Part shown: positions 14,201 to 28,400 of the stretch, piece by piece
Position numbering within the stretch: position 1 is the first letter of the stretch
Layout of the letters: every line of letters begins with the position of its first letter
Assembly (NCBI RefSeq): GCF_022458985.1
Contig: NC_061787.1
Coordinates: 20,841,629-20,905,628, forward strand
Source: Mugil cephalus
Lineage: Eukaryota; Chordata; Actinopteri; Mugiliformes; Mugilidae
Direction of reading: 5' to 3'
DNA length: 64,000 nt
Notes under the pieces: model-generated
Told to the model about the DNA's origin: nothing
What the model saw: only the letters and a program-made list of their open reading frames with translations
Databases searched by the model: none
Position numbers and translations under genes: made by a program

Positions 14201-17200
14201 ATAAATCCAGTTGGTAGACGTAGTCTGGGCATGAAGAGATTGATTCAGATTGGCTGATCAAAGATAAGCAAACTCAAGTTCACAAAGCTAGTCTTTTTCC
14301 AACTACCAGCTCAATAACCGTAGGTTCTAAAGAAGTTTTTTTTCTTCCAAAATACACAATACATAGTATATCATGCCTGAGTTGTGTACTGTTTTGTAAT
14401 TGTTTAACACCACAAGGTTCACTGCAAGGTCTTCAGATGGTGAGTCAAAGTGTGGATTCCATGTGTTGTAATCAACACAGAGAGATGTTAGGAGATGTGG
14501 CAGTCACGAGTATTACAATTACAGCATATGTCCCGGGATGGTTTTTCCCTGCAACCCTTTGAAACATGGCATGAGATGAAAATAAAACAAAGCAGAAGAA
14601 AATAGAATAACTGCTTGTTGAGAGGTTTGGCCAGGCAAAACGCATTGAAAACAAGGCTACAATAGCATAGCACCATTCCACACTACCAGTTGCAGAAAGA
14701 GATGAAAAAGAAAAATGAGATCCGTGCCAAAGTGGGAAAAAAAGGTTATGGAAAAAAAATTCATGTCAAATTCCCCCGAGTGGCAGTAGCGTGTGAGGAA
14801 AGCCCTCAACTCACGCAACTTCTGGAAAATGAACAAGCCCTGCCTGAAATCAAGTCTTTCCTGCACATTATCCACCCCCACACAGCCACAAACAGTTTTC
14901 TTCTGAAAAATAAAGTCAACAATAACCCTTGCAAAACAGCGAAATTATCAGCGTGCACTGTAAGCAAGGACTGGAACTTTCTACAGATATTTAAAGAGGA
15001 AAAAAAGTCTTGGGTCTCACACATCATTTGTATTATCCATTGAGCTGCAAGATGGAAATAAGTAAAGTATCTATCTCACCTGCGGTGTCTCCCTCTTCCT
15101 CTCTCAGAACATTGTTGTCATCTACATCCTCGTCCTCGTCCTCTTGTTTTGCCTTTCTTGTGTTGTCCTTCACTGGGACCACAGTAAAGTTGGTGGGCAT
15201 TTTTACACCATGTGCTTCCTCTCAATGTCTCCTGTTTGTCACACTCTTATCTCTATCTCCTCTCTCGCTCTCTGTTCTGCCGCTTGTCTTTCTTTTCCTC
15301 CGCTCCTCTTCTTTCTTGTTCTTGTCCTCAGTTGCTCGCTTCTTTTTGGTTTTTGACTTACTGGCCTGGTGTACTTTACTCCTGGGCAGACGCTGAGTGT
15401 TACTTCTGAGTTTTTGTTCCTATCGCTTGGATTCTGCTATCCACCCATGTGACCCCGACCCCCACCGCACCAACTATCCAAATAAGGACGAGCGAGACTG
15501 CCCCGCCCAAAGGGGGCCGTACAAACAAACACACTCGCAGAAAACATGACATGCATTTATGCTCGTCACTGAGTGAGAGCATATATGCGGATCTTCTGTG
15601 CCTGGGGGCAGACTCTGCCAGGAATGCTGCTCTGTCCCACACAACAAAAGCCGGCAGTGTAAGCCTTTGTTCAATGAGAGGAAGAAGTCCATTCACGAAA
15701 ACTTTGACACACACATACATGTACACACATATCCACAGCCTCACTTCCTATGCGGTGTTATTTGACCCCATGTGCTCAGTGAGAAGTGGGCAGTGCAGAT
15801 TTAAAGATGCATACCGGCTGTCTAAACACACGCCCCTATGGAGAGCTAGCACACATGCTTACACATGCTAAAAAGACATGTTTAGCTTCTATGAATGTGC
15901 CTCTCATTAGCAATGCACAGTAATGTAGAAATACACTAAGACCAGGGAATGAAAAAGTGAGGAAGGAAGTATGGATACAAATGAATATACACGTAAACCA
16001 TGACCAACCTCTGAAATGACAAAGACACAAAAGCTTTCCAAAGAATTATGGGGCTGTTGTTACATATCAAATTGAGTAATTGTGTTCAGGAGCAAACTTT
16101 TTTCACAAAATAATGTATCAGTGTCACCTAATTTGTCAATTTCTTCAAATATGAAATGAGGCAAAGTACTAAACTACTCATTGTTACTTCTTCCCGTTTG
16201 TGAATCTTAATCATCGTCTCTTTGCAGTCTGTCGCATGAAGCTGCTATGTTACTGCTAATCCGCCACACGACCTTATTACTAATCCAAAAACATGAGTCA
16301 TTTCCTGCACTGAAAGTGACACGGGGTATTAGGTCTCACACCAACAGACCAACCCCCCCTCCGTGTTAAAGGAAACTCTACAGAGACTTGAGTAAAAAAG
16401 CCACAAAAGTGAACACTGACGATCAGTTCTTTCACAAAGCTACAGTCCCTGGAGCTTAGCTTGGCCAATAAACATGTGGACACCCACCCAGAACAAGTTA
16501 CCCAGCCCCCTCCTTTATTTCCCCAACACAACTACACACAAGATCAATACAGTCAAGGGAAAAAGGGTGGAGGCTACAGGAAACGGGAACAGAGGAAGGG
16601 AATGGAAGGGAGATGTGCCAGAAATAAGGAAAATGCACAGGACCGCCCTGAAGTTCTCTCTGTTGGACTGTTGTTTCCCTATAAATGGACTTTATCCCTA
16701 TTGACCAACTATGATTTGTGAGCACCGGTGATATATAACAACATAACCTTATCCATTACATAAATGCTCACATTGTTAAGCCTAGTCTTTGAAGAGTAAG
16801 GAGATCTAAAAACATCTCACAATTCCAGTAAGTGGGCTCGATTGCAGATATGCTGCTGGATCCAGACTACATGCACATCACTTAGCACTGTCTAAAGCAT
16901 CCATCACTTGTGCTATCTCTGGAACGTTTTTTTTTTTCTTTTTTTTTTCTGAAAGTTGAAAGGAAGGCATCAATCAATACTGCAATCTGACAACTGAATG
17001 TCCACTAAGTATTATGGTGTGCTAAGGTAACAAAGACAGCACTTATCTCCTCACTGCTCAGTGGATGAGCAGTGATGTAACTGGCATCTGCTGATTAAGT
17101 GGTCAGACAGGCAGACTGCTCTCTCAGGGACAGCCAGTGCATCCAGTCCAGGAGGACAATGTTCCTTTTGTGAGAGCTTACAAAAAATCATGAGGGAAAC

Positions 17201-19415
17201 TGAAAGCTAGGCTAATACACCATGACATAAGTAGTTCATAGTTTCTCACCATGTAATGCCTGACATAAGGCATAATATGAACTTAATTCTATAACCGTTT
17301 CCAAAAGACCAACAGACGGAGAAAACATAAATTAAAAAATGACTTAAGTACTGTACAGGGGCTGGCTACAGGTTTAGCACAGTTTTCTCAGTATTCTTGT
17401 CTTATAATCACTGCAGTTGCACTGAAAAAAGTGACTTTTTGGTGAAGTAAACTCTATTAGAGTAACTGTCATAATTGCTACCTTGTATTTTTAAGATTCC
17501 GTAAGAACTTGAATTTCTTAAGTAAAATTTAACATTTTATTAACGTAATATATGAATTATGGGGGAAGAGTAAGTTTTACTTAGGTTTCCTTATACAATT
17601 TAAATGTTTAATAGTTGTATGTACATAAACCTAGAAATACTACATAAACTTTACTCTGAAAGTGTGGCGTTTTGAAACGCATGCACGACACATGCACACA
17701 GTGGGACGGGCTCTCCGTACGTTACATGCTGGATCACAGAGAAAGGTGTAGCACGAACGACAGTCAGGTAAGTTATTACTGTTCTGTTTTAAATTTGTGA
17801 TAATATATAAGCACCAGCCTGAGAATACAAAGAGACTTCGCTGGAAGTCTTCTTTCTTTTCTTTTTTTGACATGAAGCTAGTTAGCACGGCTAGTAGCAT
17901 GGCTGTGCCGTGCAGTGTGAAGCCCACAGCAACTTCGTGACGTGCTGTCTGATACTTTTGATACCAAACGTGTCCATTTTTAGTATCGATACTAATAATT
18001 GTCTTATATTTTCACCAGTCTGCACTAATTTGGGTTAACAACTTTTTTCGTAACAGTAGACAAGTTCAAATCTAAATTACTAAATTACTTCATAACAGCA
18101 AATACTGCAGATGTATAAAATTTACTCAATATTTTGAGTAAAACAATGTTCCTGCCTATGAAAAACAAGTAGACTTTACTTAATTTGTTTAAATAACTGA
18201 AAACATAGATGTAATTAAGTAAATGTTACTTAATATCTTCACAACTGTTATGTTTTATGGTAAGTAAAATTTACTTGATACCTGCAAGTGAGTGTTACTT
18301 GAAGTTGCAGCATTAAATTTTATTTAAATCATTTGCGTGAAAATACTTACAATATATTTTTTAAGTAAATCTTATGAGTTAATTTTTTTCAGTGTGTATA
18401 TTAAGGACTTGACTGTGGTCCTTGGAGGAAAGCATATAATTCACGGCAGATTTATTCCTCCTTTAATAAAGGTGAGGCAGAACAGTAACTTTTACAACAT
18501 GGAATATGGTCATCAGGAATCTTAACACTGACTTGGAATTCAACCAATCCGAGTTTCACTTCTGTGCTTACAGAATAAATTTTCAAGCCATTACTCTCTT
18601 TGACGAATGTATTCATTCCACCATAGTTTGTCAACATCCCCAGTATAAAACACATATGTGAAACTGGCAGAGGCAGTAGTGTACATGCAAGCACATGTAT
18701 GAGGAGCAGCTAAATGCATCCATCACAGAACAAGAAAAAACAGGCCAAGAGTATTTCTATCTATTGGTAGGCTGGTGTGCCCCTCTGTTTGTTTATTCTC
18801 TCTGAACATTTTGTTTGTCATTTTTAAACAACAGTGATAATAATACTAAAGAAGAAGAATAGAAAAAAATCATGAACTTCACACTACCTTGGGTTAAAGT
18901 ATTTTGGGTTTAGTCCTGAAAGATGAGACACTAAACACAGATAAAGTTGTGTGCGTGCACTCATTCAAAATTTATCACGACCTTTACCCAATGTCTTCCT
19001 CTTAACATATTTCCATCCAACCCTGACTTGTTGTCTTCCCAGAAAACAACAACCGTTGAACTGAGCTTAACCTTTTTTTCTTAGATTAGGCTTAGATTTC
19101 TTGGCCCAAAATAAATGTATTGATTGATTTCCACAGAGGAGAGTAGAGATTGGATTTACAACACATACACCAAGTACAGGCCAAGGACAAAAGTCAGGGT
19201 GTGGAGACAAGTTCAGCACTTTCTCCTCATGGTCATGTGCTTTCTTTCTAAGCAGATAATGGCATCTGTTGTTTTGCCTTCCTAGTCCCTGGTTTGTATT
19301 TTACTTACATTTTTCGTAGATTTCATTTAACTCCAAAACTTTTGTTCTGTCATATTTTGAGGCTCTGTAACACAGTGTGAAGGTGTTAGCTGAAAAGTAA
19401 TGATAAAAGAATGAC

Positions 19416-19446
<31 letters not shown>

Positions 19447-22400
19447 GGACTTTGATTATGTAAATTAATCAAAAGCACAGCAATTGATACAAAACTAAAA
19501 GGTTTAACTGACTGTCAGGTATGGAAAAACAAGATAACGAAACGTTTGACAAACAGTGTGATTTGTTGCTATTAACAATGTGTTTATTTTAGTGTGATAT
19601 TATGAGTTTAAATAATGTTAATGTTAATAATATAAAGTTAATAATAAATAAATACTGAAACTTTTAAAATAGCATTGCTCAGTAAAGGTTAAAACTACTA
19701 GTTTCTGCGTTTGACGGCAGTAAGATCAGAAAACATTTATATATGTATACATGACATCAACTTTAATACATTCAATTTCAAACAGTTACCGAGAGCGCCC
19801 TCTGGAGGGGCTAAGAGGGTGGACACCTTTCCTGTGAAGATTTACCAAAGGAAATAGACGTGACTTACAGGTTTAGCTTTTATCATCGATCACATGTGAA
19901 TTTAGGTGATAGCTTTCTCATTTTTACTTCCTCCTGCCTTTATAACTTTGCAAACTGGGCTATCTGACTGTAATCACGTTGCTTGTCTTCGGTTAAGGGC
20001 AAAACCAGTATTATGCAGGTTTTAGTAGCCACTGTGGTCTGGTGGCTTGTTTTCTGTTTGGCTGGGCTCCTCTCACTCTACAGGAGACAGCTGAGGTCTA
20101 ACAATGACACTCTATTGCCCCCAACTGATCACATGTGGAAATACACCACTTAAACCACCGTACAGACAAAATGTGGAAAAAAATAATTTGTCCTCTGATT
20201 TGTGTCTTTTCTATGCCATCATGAACCAGAACACCCAGCAGCATTAACAGCAAACATGTAATCGTGTGTAAACTGGAAAAACCTGTTGTTTAACAAGCAC
20301 TTGAGAAAAAATGTCAGAGACCATAATTAGTAAGACTTTCCTACTATCTTGTGACAGCACAGTGTAGGAAACATTTCCATGACATTTATGTCTGCTAAGT
20401 GTTGTAGAGATACGGTTTAAGGTGATAATGAAGGAAAAAAAAATCACACTCATCACAGTCAGCTGTTTGAGGTGAAGCATATTATGAAAGGTAAAGAACA
20501 CTGCATCATTTAAGGAAGCATGCAGTCACGGGCAGCCGCCCCCTCAACCATCTCAGGTAACAGCACACTTGCCTGTCATCCATCCATTAAACTCTGTATT
20601 TGACAGTCTCAGGTGACACTTTCCTCTCTTTGGAAGGAGAAGGTTTTTTCCTATTTACATATCTTTTTAACGTTCTATAAGTAAAACATGCGTCCTCTTT
20701 TGTCAGAGCTAAATTTCAATCCTGGTTACAACAGTTCAGCAGTAGCAGCAGCAATCTAGTTATCTGGCAAGCTTGTTAAAACTGCCCTCAAGATGTTTTG
20801 TTTACACCCTGATTCAATCACAGATGCATTTTGTTTTTACTTTTCATTTACATTCTTGAAAAGTGTAAATAATTACAATTCAAAAAAGGAAACAAGCAAC
20901 CAATGTTGTTATCAAATCACTCAAGATGTAGTATGTTGCATTAAATTTTAAAGATGCCGATAGATGGTCGTTGTTATCTTATCACACAATGCCAAGCGAG
21001 TCATTTCCCCATTTGTAGCCATTTGTTCTTATCTGAATGGTTTACGATACCTATATATACATTGGAGTGGCATTGTTACCCAAAGCCCTGAAAGAAAATG
21101 AATGAACGTCAAACTATCACATAGAAATATGTTGACAATTTCTTTTAAAACACACTAGTCATCTCAAGAATAAGCAAGGATCAATAATTCACCCGTCAAA
21201 ATATAACCAGGAAGAAATATTGGTCACACTCATGTTTTCCTCTTTCTTTAAGTGGCAAGTAACTGAACAGAAATATCAGCCAATCAGTTTGTTCATCGTG
21301 TTTGGCAAAAACAGAAGTTCAGGCGTTTTGTCAGCTCAGTTCCTTTTTGGGTAGACAGCTCAGCACGAGTCATGACAGAGGCTGGAAATGATTGATGCAT
21401 CCCCTGTATCAGTTTCATCACTGGTGTTTGACTTGACTGTGGTCATTTCTGCAGCCCGTGACAGGGGCAGAGTTAAGAAGGATATCCTTAGGTTCTCCAT
21501 TCAGACAGAGGCAGAACATGATCCTCATACGACGCGTGTCTCTACACATTTCTGAAACCTGATAGCCACTGACTCCACTGCCAAGTCACTCAGTGACTGT
21601 AACTAGCTTGGCAAAATATCGTGAGCACCTAATCAATGTAATGCAGAAATTTAACATTGCCTTTTGTTGAGCCACGTATGAATTCTGATATATAGTCGCT
21701 GTTACTGAATAAATTCTTTTGGACACTGAAAAAGCAATAGTACTAATAAGTCACTATTAAAGACCTAATGCATTATTTCATTGGCTCACTTGTCATATGT
21801 ACTTGTTGACTTGGGGTGACACAACAATCCTTTGCCAGCTCCCGCTGTAATTTGAAATGTAGATTTTGTTCTCCAGAGGCCTTAATTGGCTTCGACTACA
21901 ACAGTGTTTACTGCTGCATGGAAGGCAATAAGGACAAAATGACTCACAATAAATGCCTGACTATGCCTGGCCGCCCTGCAAATAGCACTGCCTAAGAGCT
22001 GGAAAAACCCCATGACTACCATTCCTAAATGTAGAGAACTTCTAAGGGAAAATTATATTATATCGTTTTTTCCCCATACCATCTGTTCAGTGTCGGCATA
22101 GAAGCAACCTGCACCCCTGAGGTATGGAGATGTCATTGGATTACGTTAGTGCTCACATGTTTTGCACCAGTCTGGTTAGCAGATATTGGTTTGATAAATA
22201 TTATTTAAGAAAGCTGATCCCAAATTTAGACCTTTACTACTGTGTGTGTCAATAGTAAGCCAGATCCATTAACTTATATTTACTGTAATATGGACACACT
22301 GGCCATTCAACAGCTATAGATTAAAAATATGACAAACCAAATACTGAAGAGCATGGTTTAAAACAATCACATTTAAAAGCTTATATGACTGATATTATAT

Positions 22401-25400
22401 AGAAGAAAGTTTGTGGTGGAGGCTGAAAGTGAAGTTGACGCAATATGATCTGCAACAGAGAAGAAACAGGAACACTATGTTGGAACGCAGAGCACACATC
22501 ATCACACATCTTTTACTATATTTTGTATTTACATAATCCTGAATACATTCAAAATATTGTGCAAGACAAATGATATAATGCTTACAAAACTTTTTTGCCT
22601 ATTGCAGATATATTGTCTGGGGTTGATGTCAGTTGATAGTTGTAAGAAGAAAAATGAGTTTGACTGTTCAGCTTAGTATGAATATGTTCTTTTGTTGATC
22701 AATGTCAACATCAAAAACTCAGTCAGAGATCAGTCAGCCTGTACATCATGTTTAATCCCCACCATTATCACGTGGCTGATGGACAGTTCAACTTTGGACT
22801 GCACACACACCAACCATATTTTTATCACAGCTGCAACATAGTGTGAAAGGAAAGAAAGAGAGGTAGAAAAGTAAAACTGTGTACAGAGTACGACCTGATA
22901 GATGATGATTTACTTATGCACTGTTGTGTGCTTAAAGACACCACAGGTGTACAGCGTTATTTGGCCATACGGGTACAGTAGTGTAATGCTAACATCATGT
23001 TTTAAATGCTTTTATAATAATGAGAAAGCAATGACAGAGCAAAAAGTAATAATCAAATACAATTTGTGATGGAGCCAGTAGGAATTGTTAATGGTCAAAC
23101 AGCTAATTGGTGATGTTAAAACATAAATTTTTAGCATTATGAATTTGGTGAAGACACCAAACTCCTCAATGCAATAATGTTTTAGTTTTGTGGAGCGATT
23201 CCTTCAAGTAAGACAAGAAAGATGTGACCCTGCATGCCTTGGGGTCAGTGTTGAGTAAAAGTGGGTGTGCAGCTGAAACTGACACTGAGGCTCCCACTGA
23301 CCAGTCATCCCCAACTTAGCCAACTGTGCACACTGGGACAGTTAAATCTGCGTACTGTGCCCAAAGAAAAGACAAGTTCTCTGTCCGACCTAAGAACAAC
23401 ACGCACGCCTTTTTGATGAGTGTTGTGTGTAAACAAGTAGCAACTGGCACAAACATCCTATATGCAGGACTAACAGGGGAGGTCGTGGACTGTGAGGCCA
23501 CACAGGAGCAGAAGCACATATAGCGGTCGCCAGTGGCCAGCTGGTGTCCACGTGTTGACTGCTGGGCTCCAAATAAAGTCGAGGGCAGCACATGACACCC
23601 ACGGTGCATGCCTTTGTAAACATGAATGCACACCCATGCATGCAGTCATAATGGTATTTGATGAAGAGATTCTGACGGAGGCCCAGTAACACTCCATCCA
23701 CCTCAAATGAGAATCAGCGTCTGTACTATATTTACTAGACAACCTTATACTCCTTGAACTATATTTCACATGCATTTTCTCAGTCTGTCTGTTTCTGGGA
23801 ACATCTGCACTCACACTCAAAGATAAAGTACACATTACGATTAACATCAAAGAGACCATTAGACCTCATCATGCAGCAGATGGTCTCTGTATATCATCAC
23901 TTGGTGACGTTGGATTTTGCAATACAACAGAACTAACCTACCACACATATGTGCATAGGAAAAGGTCATCAAACTAAATACTCGATCCATTTTTCATACA
24001 TTAGTCACACATCTTCCCAAACATTCTCACGAAAGAATGCATTTTTCAGAGGGACTTTGTTCAACATGTCTGTTCAACATGTCTGTATCTCAAGATCTGG
24101 CAACAGAGCTATGTCTTCCAAAATTAAATAAACAAACACTGTCAAACCACAGTCACTGCTTGATTCAGCTTTGTCAAAACAAAGTATTTCATATTAACAT
24201 TTATTTCCTTACGTCAACCAACTTGCCAAGTATGGACATTAGTTGCGTAAAAATGTAAGGTTAGCAAAGGGAATCAGGAAGTAAATGCCATTTCTTTCCA
24301 TTAGCTACATTGTGTAATCTTTGAGTAAATGCCTTTTTGGTTCAAGCCCCAAAAAGGCATTTCCCACAAAGCAATTGTGTGAAATATCTATCTACGGTCT
24401 CCAAATCCAGCCAAAATAACCCTGATGACAATACTCTGATGATAATACTTTTGACTTGACAGGCACAGAAGGCGCTAACAAAATCCAGTTGTGATGAACG
24501 TGACAAATGTACTAATTTTGATGTGTAAAATTGGCATGGTTTAAATCGCCCTTGCTTTGACGCTGTGACTTTATGGTGGAACATTTAATAACCACCCTTG
24601 ATACTGGTTATGAAAACTATGAGTAACCCGACCGTAACAGCACTGAACAAAAGAAGCGTGTATTACTGCCAAAGTGCCTCAGCTGCCACAGGTAGCCTAC
24701 TGCGCAACTGTTCGCTAACAGGTCTCCGTAGTGTTTTCCCAGCGAACAACTCTGCCAGCGTGCGAAATGTCAGAGATGAGAAATTGACAGTCTCCCGCTG
24801 CGTAGTGTTACATCAAGTTTAAATCCGACACCTCTTTGGAGACCCTTATCCCTGTGGAACCTCATTTATCTTTCACTGCCTGCTTAATCCCTCATAAATC
24901 CAAATGTAATCTTGGTCATCTTTAGCATCTGAGGCAAGCAGCCTAAAACTGATTCATGTCATTACATTAACTATCAAGTGTATTTACTGCATCTCTGGCA
25001 GAGACACTGTTGATAGAGTGTACACTGCTATTGCTTGAACACAAAATTCAGTTTATTGGTGGAATCATGCTAATCTATTTACTAGCTTTCCAGACAGACT
25101 AGCCATTCTTTCACATTCTAAGAGCCGACCAAGGAATGAAAAAAAAAGCATTTTAAGAGGATGACAGGCCGACAGGCCAGTGTAACAAACAGCAATTAAC
25201 ATACTCACAACAGAATGGTCTTTTCTATCACTTCTATTTCTTCATAACCACTGCTTCCTCTTTACAATAAGTTACTTAATTTCCTGTGCAAGCTAAAGGA
25301 GGAGAACAGTAGAACAATGTTCCAGTTCAGCTGCCCAAATGTATAAAAGAGGCACTCTAGAAGATTTTAATTGAATTTCATGTCTGTCCAGTCACTATTG

Positions 25401-28400
25401 CCAAATGACATAATGTAACAGTGACTGACAACCGTTTCATAAGTTGACAAGTATTGCAATGTATATGTACAGCACATTTGCATTATTATGAGCTTGGTGA
25501 CTGTGGTGACATTCCTGGAAACAAAGCCCTCTGAAGTGACTGATGTAATATCTTTAAACAGATCTCTGCACATGATAATAAATAATAATAAGCCAGTAGG
25601 CCCGGAGAATGTGCAATGCAAACTGAACTTTTCTCACTGCTCTAGCCTCACAAAGCATTTAACTGGAAAACAAGACAGCATTTTTGACAGCAGGTTCATT
25701 TGAAAATATTTTGGGGAGTAACAGAACAAAAAAGAGCAACCACAGATTTCAGAGAGGTAACCAACTTCTCTGATTGCGGCCAGCTGTTCGCAGACCAGCT
25801 GTTCACACCCGTGTGCAGCATAAAATTATGGTTGCTCACAGAATAATGTACAAAGGCCATTTACTGAATAACTCCTTTATCTACTTGATCATGCCATAGA
25901 AGTTTTCTACAGACGCAACAAAGTCCACTTTATTAAAAAAAAAAAAATGAAATCACACAGTCTCAATCAGAGTTTTACAATTTACAATCAACAGAGCTGT
26001 TCTTTGAAGAAAATAAGTATCTAAAGCTAAAATAACCTTTTTATAGATGTGTGACCTGTAAAACACCAAAAAGGGAAACAAAAACTTCTTTCTCTGTTTC
26101 ACATAATGATCAGTTTGCTTTACTCAGAGCATTAATGTATTTTCTATCTGAGACAACAAAGTCCAAGTGTCCAAGCAGCTCTGCGTTACTAAAAATACTG
26201 AACAGGGTGCCTCTGGAATTGAAAATGCCTGACCATCCATTATCTAAACTAATTTTCTGCTACAGTTATCAGGTTCATCATCCAGGAATTTCATTTAACA
26301 GATGCATCCACAGATCAGTAACTACATTACAACAAAATAAGCAGGTATCCACTACTATTAGTCATGTATTGATTGCAACACAATGCCTGTCAAGAATACA
26401 GGAACTGAGGAAATTGAAAACTAAATAACCCATATATAAAATGGTCACTGTTTAATGATAAGATATCTGTGTGATGCATGATTCCTGGAGTCTAGCTTTC
26501 TTCATTCACCGATGATACACTCTTGGGTTTTTAATGCACACAATCCCCATATTAGCAAAGGTTGCTTTCAAAGGCTTTAAGCAACAGCATCAAATCTACT
26601 GTCTATCTTTGTTTAATTCATTAAAATAATTTAATTAAAATGTCAAAAGAGAGAGAGACCAAAGTGGCATCTTCAAAGCGGGTGTTTCCAACCAACCCAA
26701 AACCCAAACATATTAATTTACAGCAGTAAATCCATGAAGCTAAATACTTTGAATGTCTATGGTAATTTTTTTAATAAACACAAATGGTAGAAGAGCAATA
26801 ACTGCAATCAGTTGACAACCGCATTCTCTGGATGCTATACCACCCAGCTGCTTGTGTCCATAGAGCAGACACTATTTTCTCCAGGGTCATGTAACAAATA
26901 CTCCGGGGATTAAAATGTTGTTGAAAGCTCACGCAGACAACAAACTTCTATCTTTGTCTCACTGAGAGAGTTGCACGGCAAAGGCCCTGACACGCCCAAA
27001 CACTGCACACACACGCTATCCACAGTGTGCAGACGCGCATGCATGCACTTATCTTCTTCTTACAAACGGAACGAGATCTGGAAAGAAATTCTCTCTCTAC
27101 GCATTAAAATAGGCAGGTGCCAGCTTGTCATTGTGTTATAGAAGAGGAAATCATGTGGAAATTTTCTATGGAAGCTCGATGTCCTAGCTCTGGGTTGGCC
27201 AGACATCCAGACAGTCACACCCACCACTCTGTGGAGGTGGAGGCTTATTCTGTCCAAAATGCAAAAATAAATTGCATAATATGCGCACATATTGCGTATA
27301 CAATGTGACTTACTACTTCTTTTCTATTACATGCAAAACAGGTCAGAAATAAATGGACCTTTTCCTTTCAATACATTACATTATGATATAATGTATTGAA
27401 GGAAAAAGGTTAACCCTTGATATTTGTTGATATATTTCAGTCCTCAGAATCATCCTGTGGCTTAAAAAGAGCCACAAACTGACCTATTACTCACCCAGCA
27501 TATTGAACCAGCCCTGGGCAGTGGGACATTTCAGGGACTTAACATAAGGCACCATCATGCTAACAGCAAAAATATCCTCTGCCACCACAACAATAACCAC
27601 AAGTGCAATCTTATACAAATTAATTTTCTTTTCAAGTCATTTATATTTTTATTTATAAGACCACAAACCTCAGTTTGGTCTCTGATATCTTATTTCCAAA
27701 CATTATTCCTATTTCTCAGTGAAACAGGATTGAGCTCAGTAATGGAAAACAATCCCAATTTTAAATTAAACAATATATAAACACAATCTGAACCGCCCAG
27801 TATATTAAAGGAAAAAAGAAGTCCTAGTTCAGAAACAAAACGATAAGTCAGGACACATTTGAGCTGCTCAGAACATCTTAACAGACTTGTGTGTGCTCAA
27901 CCGATCGCCAATCAATGCACACAACAGATTGCCTAAGTACACACTAACCCATCAGCAGCTGTAATTTAGCATGCTTGCGTGGACAGTGTGCCAGGTAATT
28001 ATTCTCGCACCTTCCAACCTGTTGCTATAGAAGCACCTTGTTTGCCAGTGCCTGACAGCAACGAGAATAGAATGAGTGCAGTCAAAAGATGGTTCGGAGC
28101 TTAGTAGCAGAAACAGTAGGCAGTAGGCACGCACCGGATTTGGAAAAATACCACAATGGAAATATCCCGTCATATACCAAATTAAAATTGAATTTTAAGT
28201 GTACTGCCTTGTGAGCTAATAAAAGCATCATTGTGCAGGGCTGTTAAGTGAACGACGATATTTGTTTGTTTACTTGTGCTGAAAACAAAACAGGAACCCT
28301 TTAACGTTTCCTCTCAGCTAACTTTAAAGTTAACGTTAGCTGAGAGGAAATGTAGACGGTGAACCTCTCGAAGTAACATTCAACGAGCTGAGGAAAAATG

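Larger units (their letters stand above)
5288..15079. other. slc12a7 intronic DNA with transposon copies
   Basis: No coding exon recognised. Contents include CA/TG-rich DNA near 5,466-5,650, a Tc1-type nonautonomous element at 7,372-7,831, a TA-rich tract near 8,705-8,722 and an interspersed element near 8,833-9,775. The rest is AT-rich spacer. Confidence 0.6.

Noticed and set aside
15449..15871. 140-codon plus-strand open frame upstream of the internal slc12a7 exon
   Set aside because: Lies in the GC-richer promoter area on the opposite strand, with no domain and no homology that I recognise.
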